Below are positions 22,424 to 33,200 of a stretch of 64,000 bases of DNA, one piece after another. The translations under genes were made by a program, and so were the position numbers. A model generated the notes under the pieces. That model did not search any database. It saw nothing but the letters and a program-made list of their open reading frames with translations, and was not told the origin of the DNA. The DNA comes from Panonychus citri (Eukaryota > Arthropoda > Arachnida > Trombidiformes > Tetranychidae). Location of the stretch: NCBI RefSeq assembly GCF_014898815.1, contig NW_026515541.1:2294001-2358000 (forward strand), written 5' to 3'. Numbering within the stretch: position 1 is the first letter of the stretch; every line of letters begins with the position of its first letter.

Positions 22424-24364
22424 ATGGCCTCACTTCGAGATGGTATTGACCAAGATAATGAAACAATTAGAAAATTGGAGAAAAAATTAGGATTCAAGAA
22501 GAAGAAAAATGCTACCGCTCGGTGTTTTGATGAATTCGGTTTAAGTGATGTTTGGTCGATTATTGATCAAGTTGAGAAAAAGGAACCAGAAGAAAAAGGA
22601 TCAGAGGATCGTTCAAAGAAGAGAAAGAAGTTTCAAAAAGAACCAGTGGAAGAAGATGATTTCTCTGAGGAAGATGAAGAAAAAATGGACAGTGATGATG
22701 GAATGGACTCTATGGAAGAGGAAGAAAGTCAAGATGAAGAAAAAAGTGAAGAGGAAAGTAATGAACTGAAAGAAGATATTTATGGAAGATTAAAAGATAG
22801 AAAAGGAAACATCATCAAAATGGAAAAGCCGAAAATAAAATTCGAAACGTTTTCCAATGAGGAGATCGATGAAAGAGCAATGAAAAGAGTCCGTGGCCTT
22901 TTGAATCGTTTATCATCTTCTAATTTGATGACAATCTCTTCAAGTATTGAAGAAATACTCAAAGATTATAGTTTATTTCAGGTCACATTATGTTTAACGA
23001 AATGTATCAACAATCAACTAATCCAAGAAGCCTTTCTAACCCCTCAGAGATTAATCAGTGAATATGCCATGTTAATCGCTGTTCTCAATACTAATGTTGG
23101 CGATGAAATCGGTGGACATATAATCCATCAATTTATCAAACAATTGGACATCATGTTAAACCAATTAACTGATAGTAAGGAAGATGAAGAATCTAAAATA
23201 ATTGATAATTTGGTTGCCTTCCTTTGCTATTTACATGCAACTGGTATTATCGATTCAAACCTTATATATGATATCATGGAAAAACTGACCAACCGATTCA
23301 ATGCTAAATGTATCCAAGTAATTTTGACCACTCTGAAAATGATCGGGTTTATCCTTCGTCGAGGTGATCCAGTTAAATTGAAGAAAATGATTCTCGATAT
23401 TCAATCTCATGCAGCTCAATATGAAACTCAAGACAAGCGAATTGTTTTCATGCTTGAAGCATTAGCAGCAATTAAGAATAACAATGTAAACAAATTGAAC
23501 AGTTTAAACGAAGATAATCCAATTTCTTCAATTGACACTACAACCCTTCGTACCACAATTAAGAATGGATTAAGAACCAAGACTTCGGTCTCTTGTATTC
23601 CTGGAAGATACAATGAAGTAATTCAAGGTAATCGTTGGTGGATTAATGGTGGATTACTATTGGAATCATCTTCAAAGTCTGAAATCGACAAAGAATCACA
23701 ATCATCATCAACATCGAAAGTAACTCAATCAACACCTTCAACACAAGAAAGTCAAGAATCAGATGGAAAATCCTCCGAACCCGATTTATGTGAAAAGTTA
23801 TGTTCCAAGCTACGATTAGTTACACCTCTTCGTAAATTAATTCTTAAATCGTTGCTTAATTGTGAAGATTACATTGAATGTACCCATAGATTGGTGAAAG
23901 TTGGAGGTAAACAATTTTCCGAAGTAATCAACGTTTGTCTCCTTGTCGCTTTGAAGGAGAAAAAGTTTAATCCATTTTACATTTACCTGTTCAAACAATT
24001 AACCTGTTGTGATCGTAAATTTAAATTATCTTTACTCTATTCACTTCGAGATCGTCTCAATGAACTGGACCGTTTATCGTCCATTGAGAAAAGTAACTTA
24101 TCAAAGTTAATCGTTGAACTATTGAAACTTGACGCTATTCCAATTACCGTTTTAAAAACCTTCCAATTCAGTGATTTGAGTGAAGAATCAGTTGAATTGC
24201 TTAAATCAATTTTAATTCCTGTTTTCACCTCAGATGAATCGGTTACAAGTAAAATTTTATCTAAAATGAAACCGAAAGATCCTTTCGCAATTGCGTTGAA
24301 ATTGTTCATCTCATGTTTCATGGATTCAAGATACAAGGAGAAAATGTTATTTTTGAAAAGATAA
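22424..24364 (+). CDS. NOM1: Nucleolar MIF4G domain protein 1 (NOM1/Sgd1)
   Basis: Start chosen at MASLRDG; an in-frame upstream GTG has no ATG. The first about 120 residues hold the NETIRKLEKKLGFKKKK motif typical of NOM1, followed by a long acidic E/D-S tract. A MIF4G domain follows (RVRGLLNRLSSSNLMTIS to about residue 340, including LRRGDP), then GRWWINGG and a C-terminal MA3 domain (from LRLVTPLRKLI to KLFISCFM). NOM1 is a nucleolar protein that binds the helicase eIF4A3 and acts in 18S rRNA maturation and 40S biogenesis. The gene is a single coding exon with a probable 5' UTR intron. Divergent partner of PIGL. Confidence 0.92.
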   Translation: MASLRDGIDQDNETIRKLEKKLGFKKKKNATARCFDEFGLSDVWSIIDQVEKKEPEEKGSEDRSKKRKKFQKEPVEEDDFSEEDEEKMDSDDGMDSMEEEESQDEEKSEEESNELKEDIYGRLKDRKGNIIKMEKPKIKFETFSNEEIDERAMKRVRGLLNRLSSSNLMTISSSIEEILKDYSLFQVTLCLTKCINNQLIQEAFLTPQRLISEYAMLIAVLNTNVGDEIGGHIIHQFIKQLDIMLNQLTDSKEDEESKIIDNLVAFLCYLHATGIIDSNLIYDIMEKLTNRFNAKCIQVILTTLKMIGFILRRGDPVKLKKMILDIQSHAAQYETQDKRIVFMLEALAAIKNNNVNKLNSLNEDNPISSIDTTTLRTTIKNGLRTKTSVSCIPGRYNEVIQGNRWWINGGLLLESSSKSEIDKESQSSSTSKVTQSTPSTQESQESDGKSSEPDLCEKLCSKLRLVTPLRKLILKSLLNCEDYIECTHRLVKVGGKQFSEVINVCLLVALKEKKFNPFYIYLFKQLTCCDRKFKLSLLYSLRDRLNELDRLSSIEKSNLSKLIVELLKLDAIPITVLKTFQFSDLSEESVELLKSILIPVFTSDESVTSKILSKMKPKDPFAIALKLFISCFMDSRYKEKMLFLKR

Positions 24365-25038
24365 TTAAACTAATCAATCAATAGAGTTACATTTTCATAC
24401 CAATGTACAATTAACTCAATCGTTCTGTACAATAAAGACTCATGGAGGAGAAGAAAAATTGAATCATTTCCAGAATCTGATCTGAATATGAACCTGAAAA
24501 TCGGTGACATTTTCCTTAACCAAAATTCAACATGATTTGAGAAATAATCGTTTGTTAATTACAATTGTAATCAGTAATCGACTAATGATTGATCACCACA
24601 AATTGAAGGTGAATGTTACTTTTAATTGGTGAAAAGGGTTCGTTAATAATAATTAATTGTAACCAAGAATGATACTTGGCTTGAAATGATTTAAGATTAT
24701 AACGGTTGGTTGTTTATTTTAGTTTTATCTTTAATTCAATTCAAAGTCAAACAATCAATCAATCAATCAATCAATCAGCAAGATTCACAGAAATCATTGA
24801 GAATCAACGTTTCTGGTTTAATGATATTCAATAATGGATATTAACTCATCTATTGGCAATCAAACAATTTGATTTACTTTAAGAAAAGGCCAGAGGTCAT
24901 TTCAGAAATCAAAGTATCGATTTCAGAAAAAAAAGAGTTGATGAATTAGGATTTTAATTTGATTCTTTGGGATTTAGCTGCATTTTTGGTTACTTTTAGA
25001 TGAGACTAATTAACTTTAATTGTGTTGCTCATCTTCAT
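24365..25038. other. Convergent intergenic region with a short tandem repeat
   Basis: 3' flank of NOM1 and of the first muscle-protein-20 gene. A tetranucleotide (CAAT)n repeat of about seven units lies at 24750-24777. No gene is visible. Confidence 0.5.
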
Positions 25039-26270
25039 TTACATGTGCCTTGAATTACCAAAGTTCTGTCCACTTTGATTGGCACCTTTGTTTGAACCAT
25101 ATTGCAAACTAATGATTCCATCACTGGCACGGAGTTGCTCTTCACTGAAGTCCCGTTTGCACTCTTCCGAGGGCTTAGGTCCTAAATAAGGTCCATTGAA
25201 GTCGGAGTGAAGGTAACACTATGAGAAGAGATGGAAAATCAGTAAACGATCAAATTATCTTCGAACTATTTTTTTGGACCAAAGTTAAAACTTACAGTTC
25301 TTCCTAAAGCTAAAAGACATTGGGTGACTTGAGGGATGTTTCGCTTCTCAAACAAATCGACAGTTTGGAAAACATCGATCTCGGGTACTCCATAGTTTCG
25401 AGCTGCTGTTTGAAAGGTATTGATGTTTTCCATCAATTTGAAACTTGGTCCAGAAGTTGCGATTTTCTTACATGATCCTGGTGCAAGTTTGTTCATCAAT
25501 CTATTAGATAGAAAAAAAATCGACAATCAATAAACACAATCATAGAAATCGATCAAAAATAAACAACAAACATCGACAGCAAATTGGCAACTAATGAATA
25601 ATAAAATACGAGCCAAGAATCATCATCTTTTAATAGACGGAAAAAAACATTCAATTAACTCGAATGGCAGAGATTTAACTACGATGTTGATAGTCTACTA
25701 TAAGCTAATTACTAACATGATCAATTAATTGTGACAATTTACTACTTACTTGCAAAGGATGATTCCGTCTTTGAGTACATCCTCGAATGACCCAGCGGGA
25801 AGAGGTTCGCCAACAATGGCCGCGATCCATTGAAGGATTTCTGATTCCAATTGGGTATCTCGTTTACCAGCGAGCTGTTGATTCAATTAAACAATTAAAC
25901 CGAGAAAAAGTTAATCCAATGATTAAACTAATCGATGATTAGTTGAAGCATCACAACTAAAAAAGTTTTTACAAAGGCAATAGAACAATTAAAATCGCTC
26001 AATCGAAATTAGGATTAAGATTAAGATGGAGAAAAACTTTACGATGATAATGAAGACTAAGAATGATGATGATGATGATGTGATTGTAGGTTGGAACTTA
26101 AATGATTATCATGATGACAATTAGTTGTCGTGTGCAATTAAACTAACAGACCCTGAACAATACAAACAATTAAATCAACACGGATACGTTGATTAGATTA
26201 GATAATGGAACGTTTTTTTTGTCAAATTTGATTAACTTACCTTAGCGGAGACTTGAGCAGCAAGAGACAT
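25039..26270 (-). CDS. Mp20: Muscle protein 20 (calponin/transgelin family), gene A
   Basis: Exons 26270-26241 (MSLAAQVSAK), 25874-25750, 25500-25296 and 25218-25039. Phases match at every junction. A single calponin-homology domain runs from LESEILQWIAAIVGEPLP to about residue 130. A C-terminal calponin-like repeat follows (SLQYGSNKGANQSGQNFG), giving the standard Mp20/transgelin layout of about 180 residues. These proteins bind actin and are abundant in arthropod muscle. Intron 1 contains a (GAT)n run near 26056-26075. Paralogue of gene B at 28012-28826; a relic exon of a third copy lies at 38166-38275. Confidence 0.93.
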
Positions 26271-26499
26271 TTTCAATAACTAAATTGAGATACGATTAAG
26301 ATGATTAACAACAATTGACTGTGTGTGTTGAATAGCTAATTTCAAACTGATTGTGATAAGTTGATTTGATTTAATGAACAACAATCAAGACACAGAGAAA
26401 AGTTAATATGAGCCACTTTGAGTTAACTTGGAGTAAAAAAACTCAGTCGTAACTTGTTTAATCTTGATTATCATGACTCGTCCCTCCCACCAAAGTTTA

Positions 26500-26532
26500 C
26501 CCACCATACACATACACATACACATACACACT
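26500..26532. repeat. (ACATAC)n simple repeat
   Basis: Roughly four tandem ACATAC units upstream of gene A. A length-variable microsatellite in noncoding sequence. Confidence 0.7.
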
Positions 26533-26560
26533 GTCTCTGTGGTGGTTGGGGCGAGGGTGG

Positions 26561-27500
26561 GATATTTTTGGCTGAAAATATCATTTACATGGGTTAATAT
26601 TAACTAACTGCTACTGATTTCAAATAGTAACAGCAATTAGGTTACAAGCCAATATCTTAACAAGTGACATGATTTCACTTCCAAAACAAGATTAACCCAA
26701 CCTTAATATATGTTAATCATAATCAGTGGTAATTGTAAATTCTGTAAATAAATTTACGCCTCAAAATCATCATGAATCCGCTTTGATTTTAATTGTACAT
26801 AAACATTGAACTTTTTTTCCCTCATCATCGAAAGCTAATGTTAATATACACCAGTTTAATTGTAATATAAAGTTGATGGCAATCAATGAATGAAAAATCA
26901 TTAGGAATTGAGAAATTGATTCAACTCATCTATTGATGGTTTTCAACTTTGATGGGACAATTTGATGATAGATTAACATTGAACTGATTGTTGATTCAAT
27001 TGATCATCATGGAGTCATTTTAGTTGATCATCAATAGTTGAATTATAACTTGAATTGGTAAAAAATTGGTGGCAAATTTTTGGCATACTAATGAATATAT
27101 TCATCGTAACCATGATGATAATGATGATAGAAATCTGAATAAATCTGAATCTTTCATCACTCAGATTTCATATTCATCAAGACCACAACTAAATTAGTAA
27201 CAGTAACCAAATTTTGTGGGATGAAAAACAACAACAAAAAATGGGTCACCAAGATTCTGGGTTCTTCTGATTGTAATTAAGTTTAAAATATTCAGTTAGT
27301 AGTTATTAATAATTTAGTAAATGAATTAGTTGAGGTGCTCATTGGCTAAATATACAAGGAACCAGAAATCAATCCCTTTAAGTTTATTATAAGTTGATGT
27401 GTATGGTTGAAATGATTTGCGAGCTCAGGATAATCAACATGAATTTAGAAAATTTTTCCTTGATTATCAACAAGAAAACATAATTTGGCTGATTTCCAAT
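26561..27500. repeat. Noncoding blocks duplicated at 38.7-39.4 kb
   Basis: Block 1 (26561-26757) matches 38676-38870, with long identical runs such as TAACAGCAATTAGGTTACAA and ATCTTAACAAGTGACATGAT. Block 2 (about 27340-27500) matches about 39290-39425, sharing GCGAGCTCA and ACATAATTTGGCTGATT. Order and orientation are the same. They lie upstream of muscle-protein-20 gene A and so may hold its muscle enhancer or promoter elements. Confidence 0.7.
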
Positions 27501-27734
27501 AAACACAATCATCAAATTCATCATTAAAATCAACACAATCAACTCTAAATATCAGTAACACCATCGATAACCCAACGATGTGTTCAATTTTTTTTTCTCG
27601 CGAAAAAAAGTTAATCTTTTGGTTCGATGTTTAACTTTTAATTACAATTAATTGGTTGATACAATATCACATTGATACAGAAAGTTAATTGTTGAGGTTA
27701 TGAGAAATAATTTAACTCTTTTTTCACAATTATA

Positions 27735-27963
27735 CAGCCAAAGACTTTGAGTTTGCAACCACTTTCTAAATCATTAACGCAGTTGAATATAATCAATGAG
27801 AGATACAGTTAACCCAAAGATATGATGATAAGTCTGTCCACTAATTTAATTGGTGTAGTCTTAAAATGGTCAACTGATTGGATATCAAAAGTTATCTTTA
27901 TTTGCATATCATTGACTTCGTGGATGATTTAAAAAGTGGTTGCAAACTCAAAGTCTTTGGCTG
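27735..27963. mobile_element. Tc1/mariner-type MITE
   Basis: Terminal inverted repeats start CAGCCAAAGACTTTGAGTTT and continue for about 40 bases with one mismatch, then decay. The element is 229 bp, has no coding capacity, and is flanked by TA on both sides (27733-27734 and 27964-27965), the target duplication of Tc1/mariner elements. It is inserted between the two muscle-protein-20 genes. Confidence 0.8.
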
Positions 27964-28011
27964 TATTATGATTACAATGAAATGAGAAAAGGAAAAAAGT
28001 TAATTGTGTCA

Positions 28012-28826
28012 TTACATGTGTCGGAAATTACCAAAATTTAGACCTTGTTGAGTAGCACCTTTATTGGAACCATACTGTAGGTTGATAACAGTTTTACCGG
28101 CGTTAATTGTTTCCTCACTGAACTCTCTTCGAGACTCCTCAGCGGGTTTAGGTCCTAAATAGGGTCCTCGAAACTCGGGGTGTAGGTAACCCTGTAAAGA
28201 AAATGTAACACGAAAAGAGGAAAATGTCGATTATTTGTTTGATTTGTTTGTTCGGTTGTTGCTTGGATACTTACACATCGACCTAAGGCCATGATGCACT
28301 GAACCACACAGGGAATATTCCGTTTCTCTACTAAGTCAACCGATTGGAAAAGGTCAATTTCGGCTACTCCATATTTACGAGCTGCTCTCAGAAAGTGGTC
28401 AATGTTTTCCATTATTTTAAATGGAGCATTGGTCACATTGATTTTAGTACATGTACTTGGATCTAATCGGTTCATTAGTCTAAATTTTGAATGAGAAAAA
28501 TTTTCCAAATCAGTTAATTGTAACAATCAATCTGGTCAAAGAAATTTACTTGCAAAGATAAACACCATTACGAAGGACATCACCAATTTCACCCTGAGGT
28601 AAAGGTTCACCAATTATATCGGACATCCACATGAGAATTTCTGATTCCAGTTCATTATCACGTTTATTGGTCAACTAATTGTAAAGAAAATCAAATTTAC
28701 CAAATGATTGATCATAATCCACAAACACTAGAGAAAATTAATAACAATCTAAATTGTGATTAGCTCGGCACTTACTTTACATTGAACTTGAGCAGCAGAT
28801 CCATAGCAAGCACCTCGATTAGCCAT
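28012..28826 (-). CDS. Mp20: Muscle protein 20 (calponin/transgelin family), gene B
   Basis: Exons 28826-28776 (MANRGACYGSAAQVQCK), 28674-28550, 28479-28275 and 28191-28012. Exon 2 and exon 3 lengths (125 and 205 bases) and all phases are the same as in gene A, showing descent by duplication. The calponin-homology domain starts at LESEILMWMSDIIGEPLP, and the C-terminal calponin repeat reads LQYGSNKGATQQGLNFG. The role expected from the family is actin binding in muscle. The N-terminus is longer than in gene A and carries a cysteine. Confidence 0.93.
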
Positions 28827-30238
28827 AATGAAGATGATTAGATAATCACAGTTAAAGTAACAATTAACTTAATTTAAATTCAGTAGAGTTTAGTCAACAA
28901 TCAAATTCAATCAACTGATACGATGTTATTAAATTTCCAAGCTTATATACTGAATTAATGTAAGAGACTAAAAGTTTGACGCAACTTAAACACAACAACA
29001 AATGACAATTAAAATTAACTTTGGTGATTAATTTTCTCTGATTTTCTGAAGCTAAATTAGTCCAAATTGTTATCATCTTGGAAATTATAATATTTTGTTT
29101 ACCACTGAGATGGAAACAAAAACAAAATAACCTGAACCTCATCTCGATTATCATAAATCCGAGTTGACGCCTTAATCCTCCTTCATAATCTAGATAATCC
29201 TTAACACCTTTGGCAAGATTAAGATGAAGATGATTCATTAACTCTCTGGATGAATAATCATTGAGGGTGGTAGAAGTGATTAAACCTTATGGAATGATTA
29301 GTAAATTGTTATTTTTAGATTAACAATTTCATTCTAGTACATTAATCACCATTTCAACCCTGATCTAAATCTCACAAGTGAATAATATGTATTCAGATTA
29401 ATACAAAGATTCCAAGGACAATTGAGGCTCATATGTTTTATTTTTAATTCTTATAACAATTAAGAATTCAGTTTATTTGAAATGATAATATTTCACCTCC
29501 ATAAGAGCAATTGATGAGTAAAATTAATTGTAACAATTAGCGAGTTGTTTGTTCATTGTTTTTGTATCAATATGAATTCCTTAATATGTTTTGGCAACTT
29601 TACTCACAAGTTTCATGGTGATTGGATTTTCTCATCTTCCATGAAATCAATTGAAATGAAATTCACAATTTAGATTTTAATCAAAAGAGAGCATTTAAAT
29701 GCAATTTATTTTCAATTTTTTCTTGATTGTTTGAGATATTTTCTTAATCTAATTGTGTATTAAATAACAATCGTGGTTTTTGACTAATAAACATAAAATT
29801 TTTCTTGTGAAAAATGGGATTTAACTATAATCAAGGATAATGATTTAATTAGATTTCATGATAAACGGTTGATGATAAATGATGATTGTGATTAACGGAA
29901 TTGGTGATGAACATGAACAAAAAAAGTTTATCATTTTAAAGCATTTTTTTATCATAACAATTTAAAGAGGTTTTCATTTGGTTTCATCAAATTTACAAAA
30001 AAAACGATGAAATTTTCAGCACTTTCATGGGATTTAAGCTTTGAATGATCATAGGAAAGTTATTAATTTACAATGGGAAGAAAATAGTTGATTAATTATG
30101 ACAATGATATGAATCGAGTTGATTATGATGGTTGAGCTCATTTCTTTTGATTTTTTGTCCATTAATGACTTCGAAGGTGATTGTACATTTTAGTATCTTT
30201 TCCTTGGACTAGTTGATTGTAGTTCGAAATTAAGTTTA
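28827..30238. other. Intergenic region
   Basis: AT-rich; upstream of muscle-protein-20 gene B and downstream of the coiled-coil gene. An open frame of 114 codons on the minus strand (28894-29238) has no family signature and no splice support, so I do not call it. Confidence 0.4.
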
Positions 30239-33200
30239 TTAAACTCTCGTACTTCGTGATAGTGAGTTGACACTTCGTAAACTTGATCGAATGTTGTTTA
30301 TTTCCGATGGATTCTCGCGACGAGGTAAACCACGACTTGTAGAAGAGACCTATTAGTTGGGAAGAGAAAGAAAAACCAATCGGTTAGATTCTGTTTTTCG
30401 AGTTTGTACATTTCGATAATTTAACTTACATCATGTGCCAATGGTGGTTTAACGGTTGGACCAAGAGTGCTACTATTAGCTCGTCGATATGGCAATGCTG
30501 ATGCTCCATCAGTTCTGGATGTTAACGATCGCAGGCCAGAAACGGGCTCGTTCTCGTGTGTTGAATCTTTAGATTCTTTGGTTAAACTTGAACTGCTTCG
30601 GCTTAAAGTTTTCTTCAATGTTTTCGATATCTTGGACCTAAGACTGGACTCTTTCTTATCCCGACTTTCTCGCCCAGCGTCACTTGTGGAACCTGTTGCT
30701 GTATTATCAATGGAGTGGGTTTTCTTGAGTAATCCAAAGATCGATTTCTTTGGTCGACTTGAGTTAGAAGTGATCACTGCCGGAGCGGACACATCAGATC
30801 CATAGCTTCCTTCTCGCGTCCATCGAGAAGAATCTGGACCATAAGATGATTCGGATTCATATCCAGAGATTGAACTACATCCATTTCTGTGAGCGTAAAA
30901 GGCCACACTCGGATATCGAAGGTTAGTCATACTAGAACCTGGAGTAGTGTTCAAACTCTCATCTCCCGAATCCCATATTCTTTCCTGTGACCCATTGGCA
31001 CCCATCGTTTGGTCAAGGGATAAACTTTTCTTGGCTAGAGCCTTGGGTCGAGGGGGAGCTCGAACAACTGAGGTAGAAGACAGACCACGAACTGCATATG
31101 GATTAAGATCTGGATTCATGTCGGAAGAGGACATGGCTCGACGGAAAGAGATTGTTCGGTGGAAAGGATCACCTTCACGGAAAACGGTTATTTTACTCAG
31201 TTCGTCGATTTTTGTCTTGAAATCTTCTAACGCTTTTCTAAGCTCCTCCATATTCACCTCAATAGGTCGCTTTCTGGATCGTCTTCTTTGAAGCCCAATG
31301 GCACTCGATGTCTCAGTTGTCGAGGTGGTCGATCCATCGTTGTTGCTCGTCGCTTTCTCCTCAGATTCATTTAATGGATCAGTCGGTGGTAACATTTTCA
31401 TTATCGCCCCATAAGCGTGACAAAGATCATTAACTTTGTTTTCAATCGAAATTGCGGTGAACATTCTTAGCTTGTATTCTTCTCGTTCCTTTTCCAGAGC
31501 TAAACGTTCACGTTTCAATCGGTCATTTTGAGATCTCATTCGAGCGTGAGAATCCCGAAGGTCAATCAGATCTAATTGAAGCTCACCAATTCTCTTCTGT
31601 GTATCTTCTTGCTCTTTATCCATGATAACTTTCATCTCTTTCAATTGTTCCCTTGCTTCGGTTCTTTCCTTTTCTCTGGCGATTTCCAAAGCGATCACTC
31701 GTTTTCTCATATCTTCAACTAATCGCTGAGTATCATTGAGTAATTTCTGATTCTCTTGTCTCTCTTTCCCAGGCCAATTCCAATCTAGTTTTTGCATAAT
31801 TTCGAGTTGAACCCCGACTCATTTCCATGAGACTTTGTTCATCAGCCTGATTGAGACGAGTCTTCAGTTCAGCCAATTGAATTTGCCAAGAAGATTTTTC
31901 AGCCGCATGTTCAATCTTGAGGTTACGATTCTCAAGTAAAGCTTGTTCCAAGTGCGATCTGAGTGTTTCCATCGAAGCTCTCATGTCTTCCATCTCGTCT
32001 TTGTGAGCGGACGAACCACCAAGAAAAGCTCTTGCTCTTAATTGGTCTCGTTCACTCAATAAGAGCGTTATTTCATCTCTCATCAACTTCATTCGAGCCT
32101 CGTATTCAGCTCTGAGAGCAGCGACTTCCCCACGATGTGAGGTCTCCGCATGATCCATCTTATTTTTCATGGCTTGAACCTCCTTCGATATTTTGGTTCG
32201 ATTAACTAGACCAGTTGAACCTCTTCTTGATTCTGATTCGCTTGGTTCAGTTAACTGTTCTTTCAGTCGTTGATTTTCTTTGTTCAATTCTTTCTCTTTC
32301 TTCATGTATTCGTCTAATTGTTTTTCTTTTTCATTCAATGTGACTCGTAATTTCGATCTCTCCGAATCACCATCAGTTCCCTTTCTCATTCTCAATTCTA
32401 ATTCTGATAATTTCTCTTGATAGTTAAGCTTCTCTTTGATCCAATCCTCTTGTTTCGAGTTCATCGAATCCTTGAATGCTTTCAGTTCACTCGATTTATC
32501 CTCAAATGAACGCTTAATACTGTTCAATGTGTCCATTAAATTGTCCTTCTCATTGAGAAGTTTAGATTTCATGGAAACAAATTCTTGCTCCAGAACTTCA
32601 TATCTTGAGGTTAAATCGTCATATTCTTGTTTGGCCTTGACCACTTCACGATTTAAATTGGAAATTTTTATCTCGTTATCTCGTCTTTCTTGTTCCGACA
32701 GAATTTCCATTCGTTTAAGTTCCCGCTCAAGACGATAGATCCTCTCACGAGCTTGTAGGAGATTTTCCTCTTTATTTTTGAGCATTAAATCATTTTCTTT
32801 TTCGACCTTTTCTCTTCTCCTCTGTTCCAATCTTAATTGTGATTCTTGATCAGATAATCTTGACATGAGATCATCTTTCTCCTTCTTACTCGATATCAAT
32901 AATTTACGATGTTTCTCTGAAGATTCTTTCCCTTCGTCCGTTAACTTTTCGATCTGTTGATTGAGTTGATGGACCTTCGATTTAAGGTTAACATTTTCAC
33001 TTTTGATTGATTCCAATTCTTCCTTGGCGTGTTTACACTCTTCATTTAGAGAATCAATTTGCTTGTCCAATTCTTTACGAATCGACGATTCCTTGGCTCG
33101 AGTCTCTCTGATTAACCTTTCCAAATCTCTTTCTAAAGTCGAGTTCTTTGATTCTAAATCAGCGATATGTTTGATTAGACCTTCAGATTCACTCGATTCT

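Noticed and set aside
28894..29238. 114-codon minus-strand open frame
   Set aside because: No family resemblance, odd composition and no splice sites linking it to other exons; the region is ordinary AT-rich spacer.
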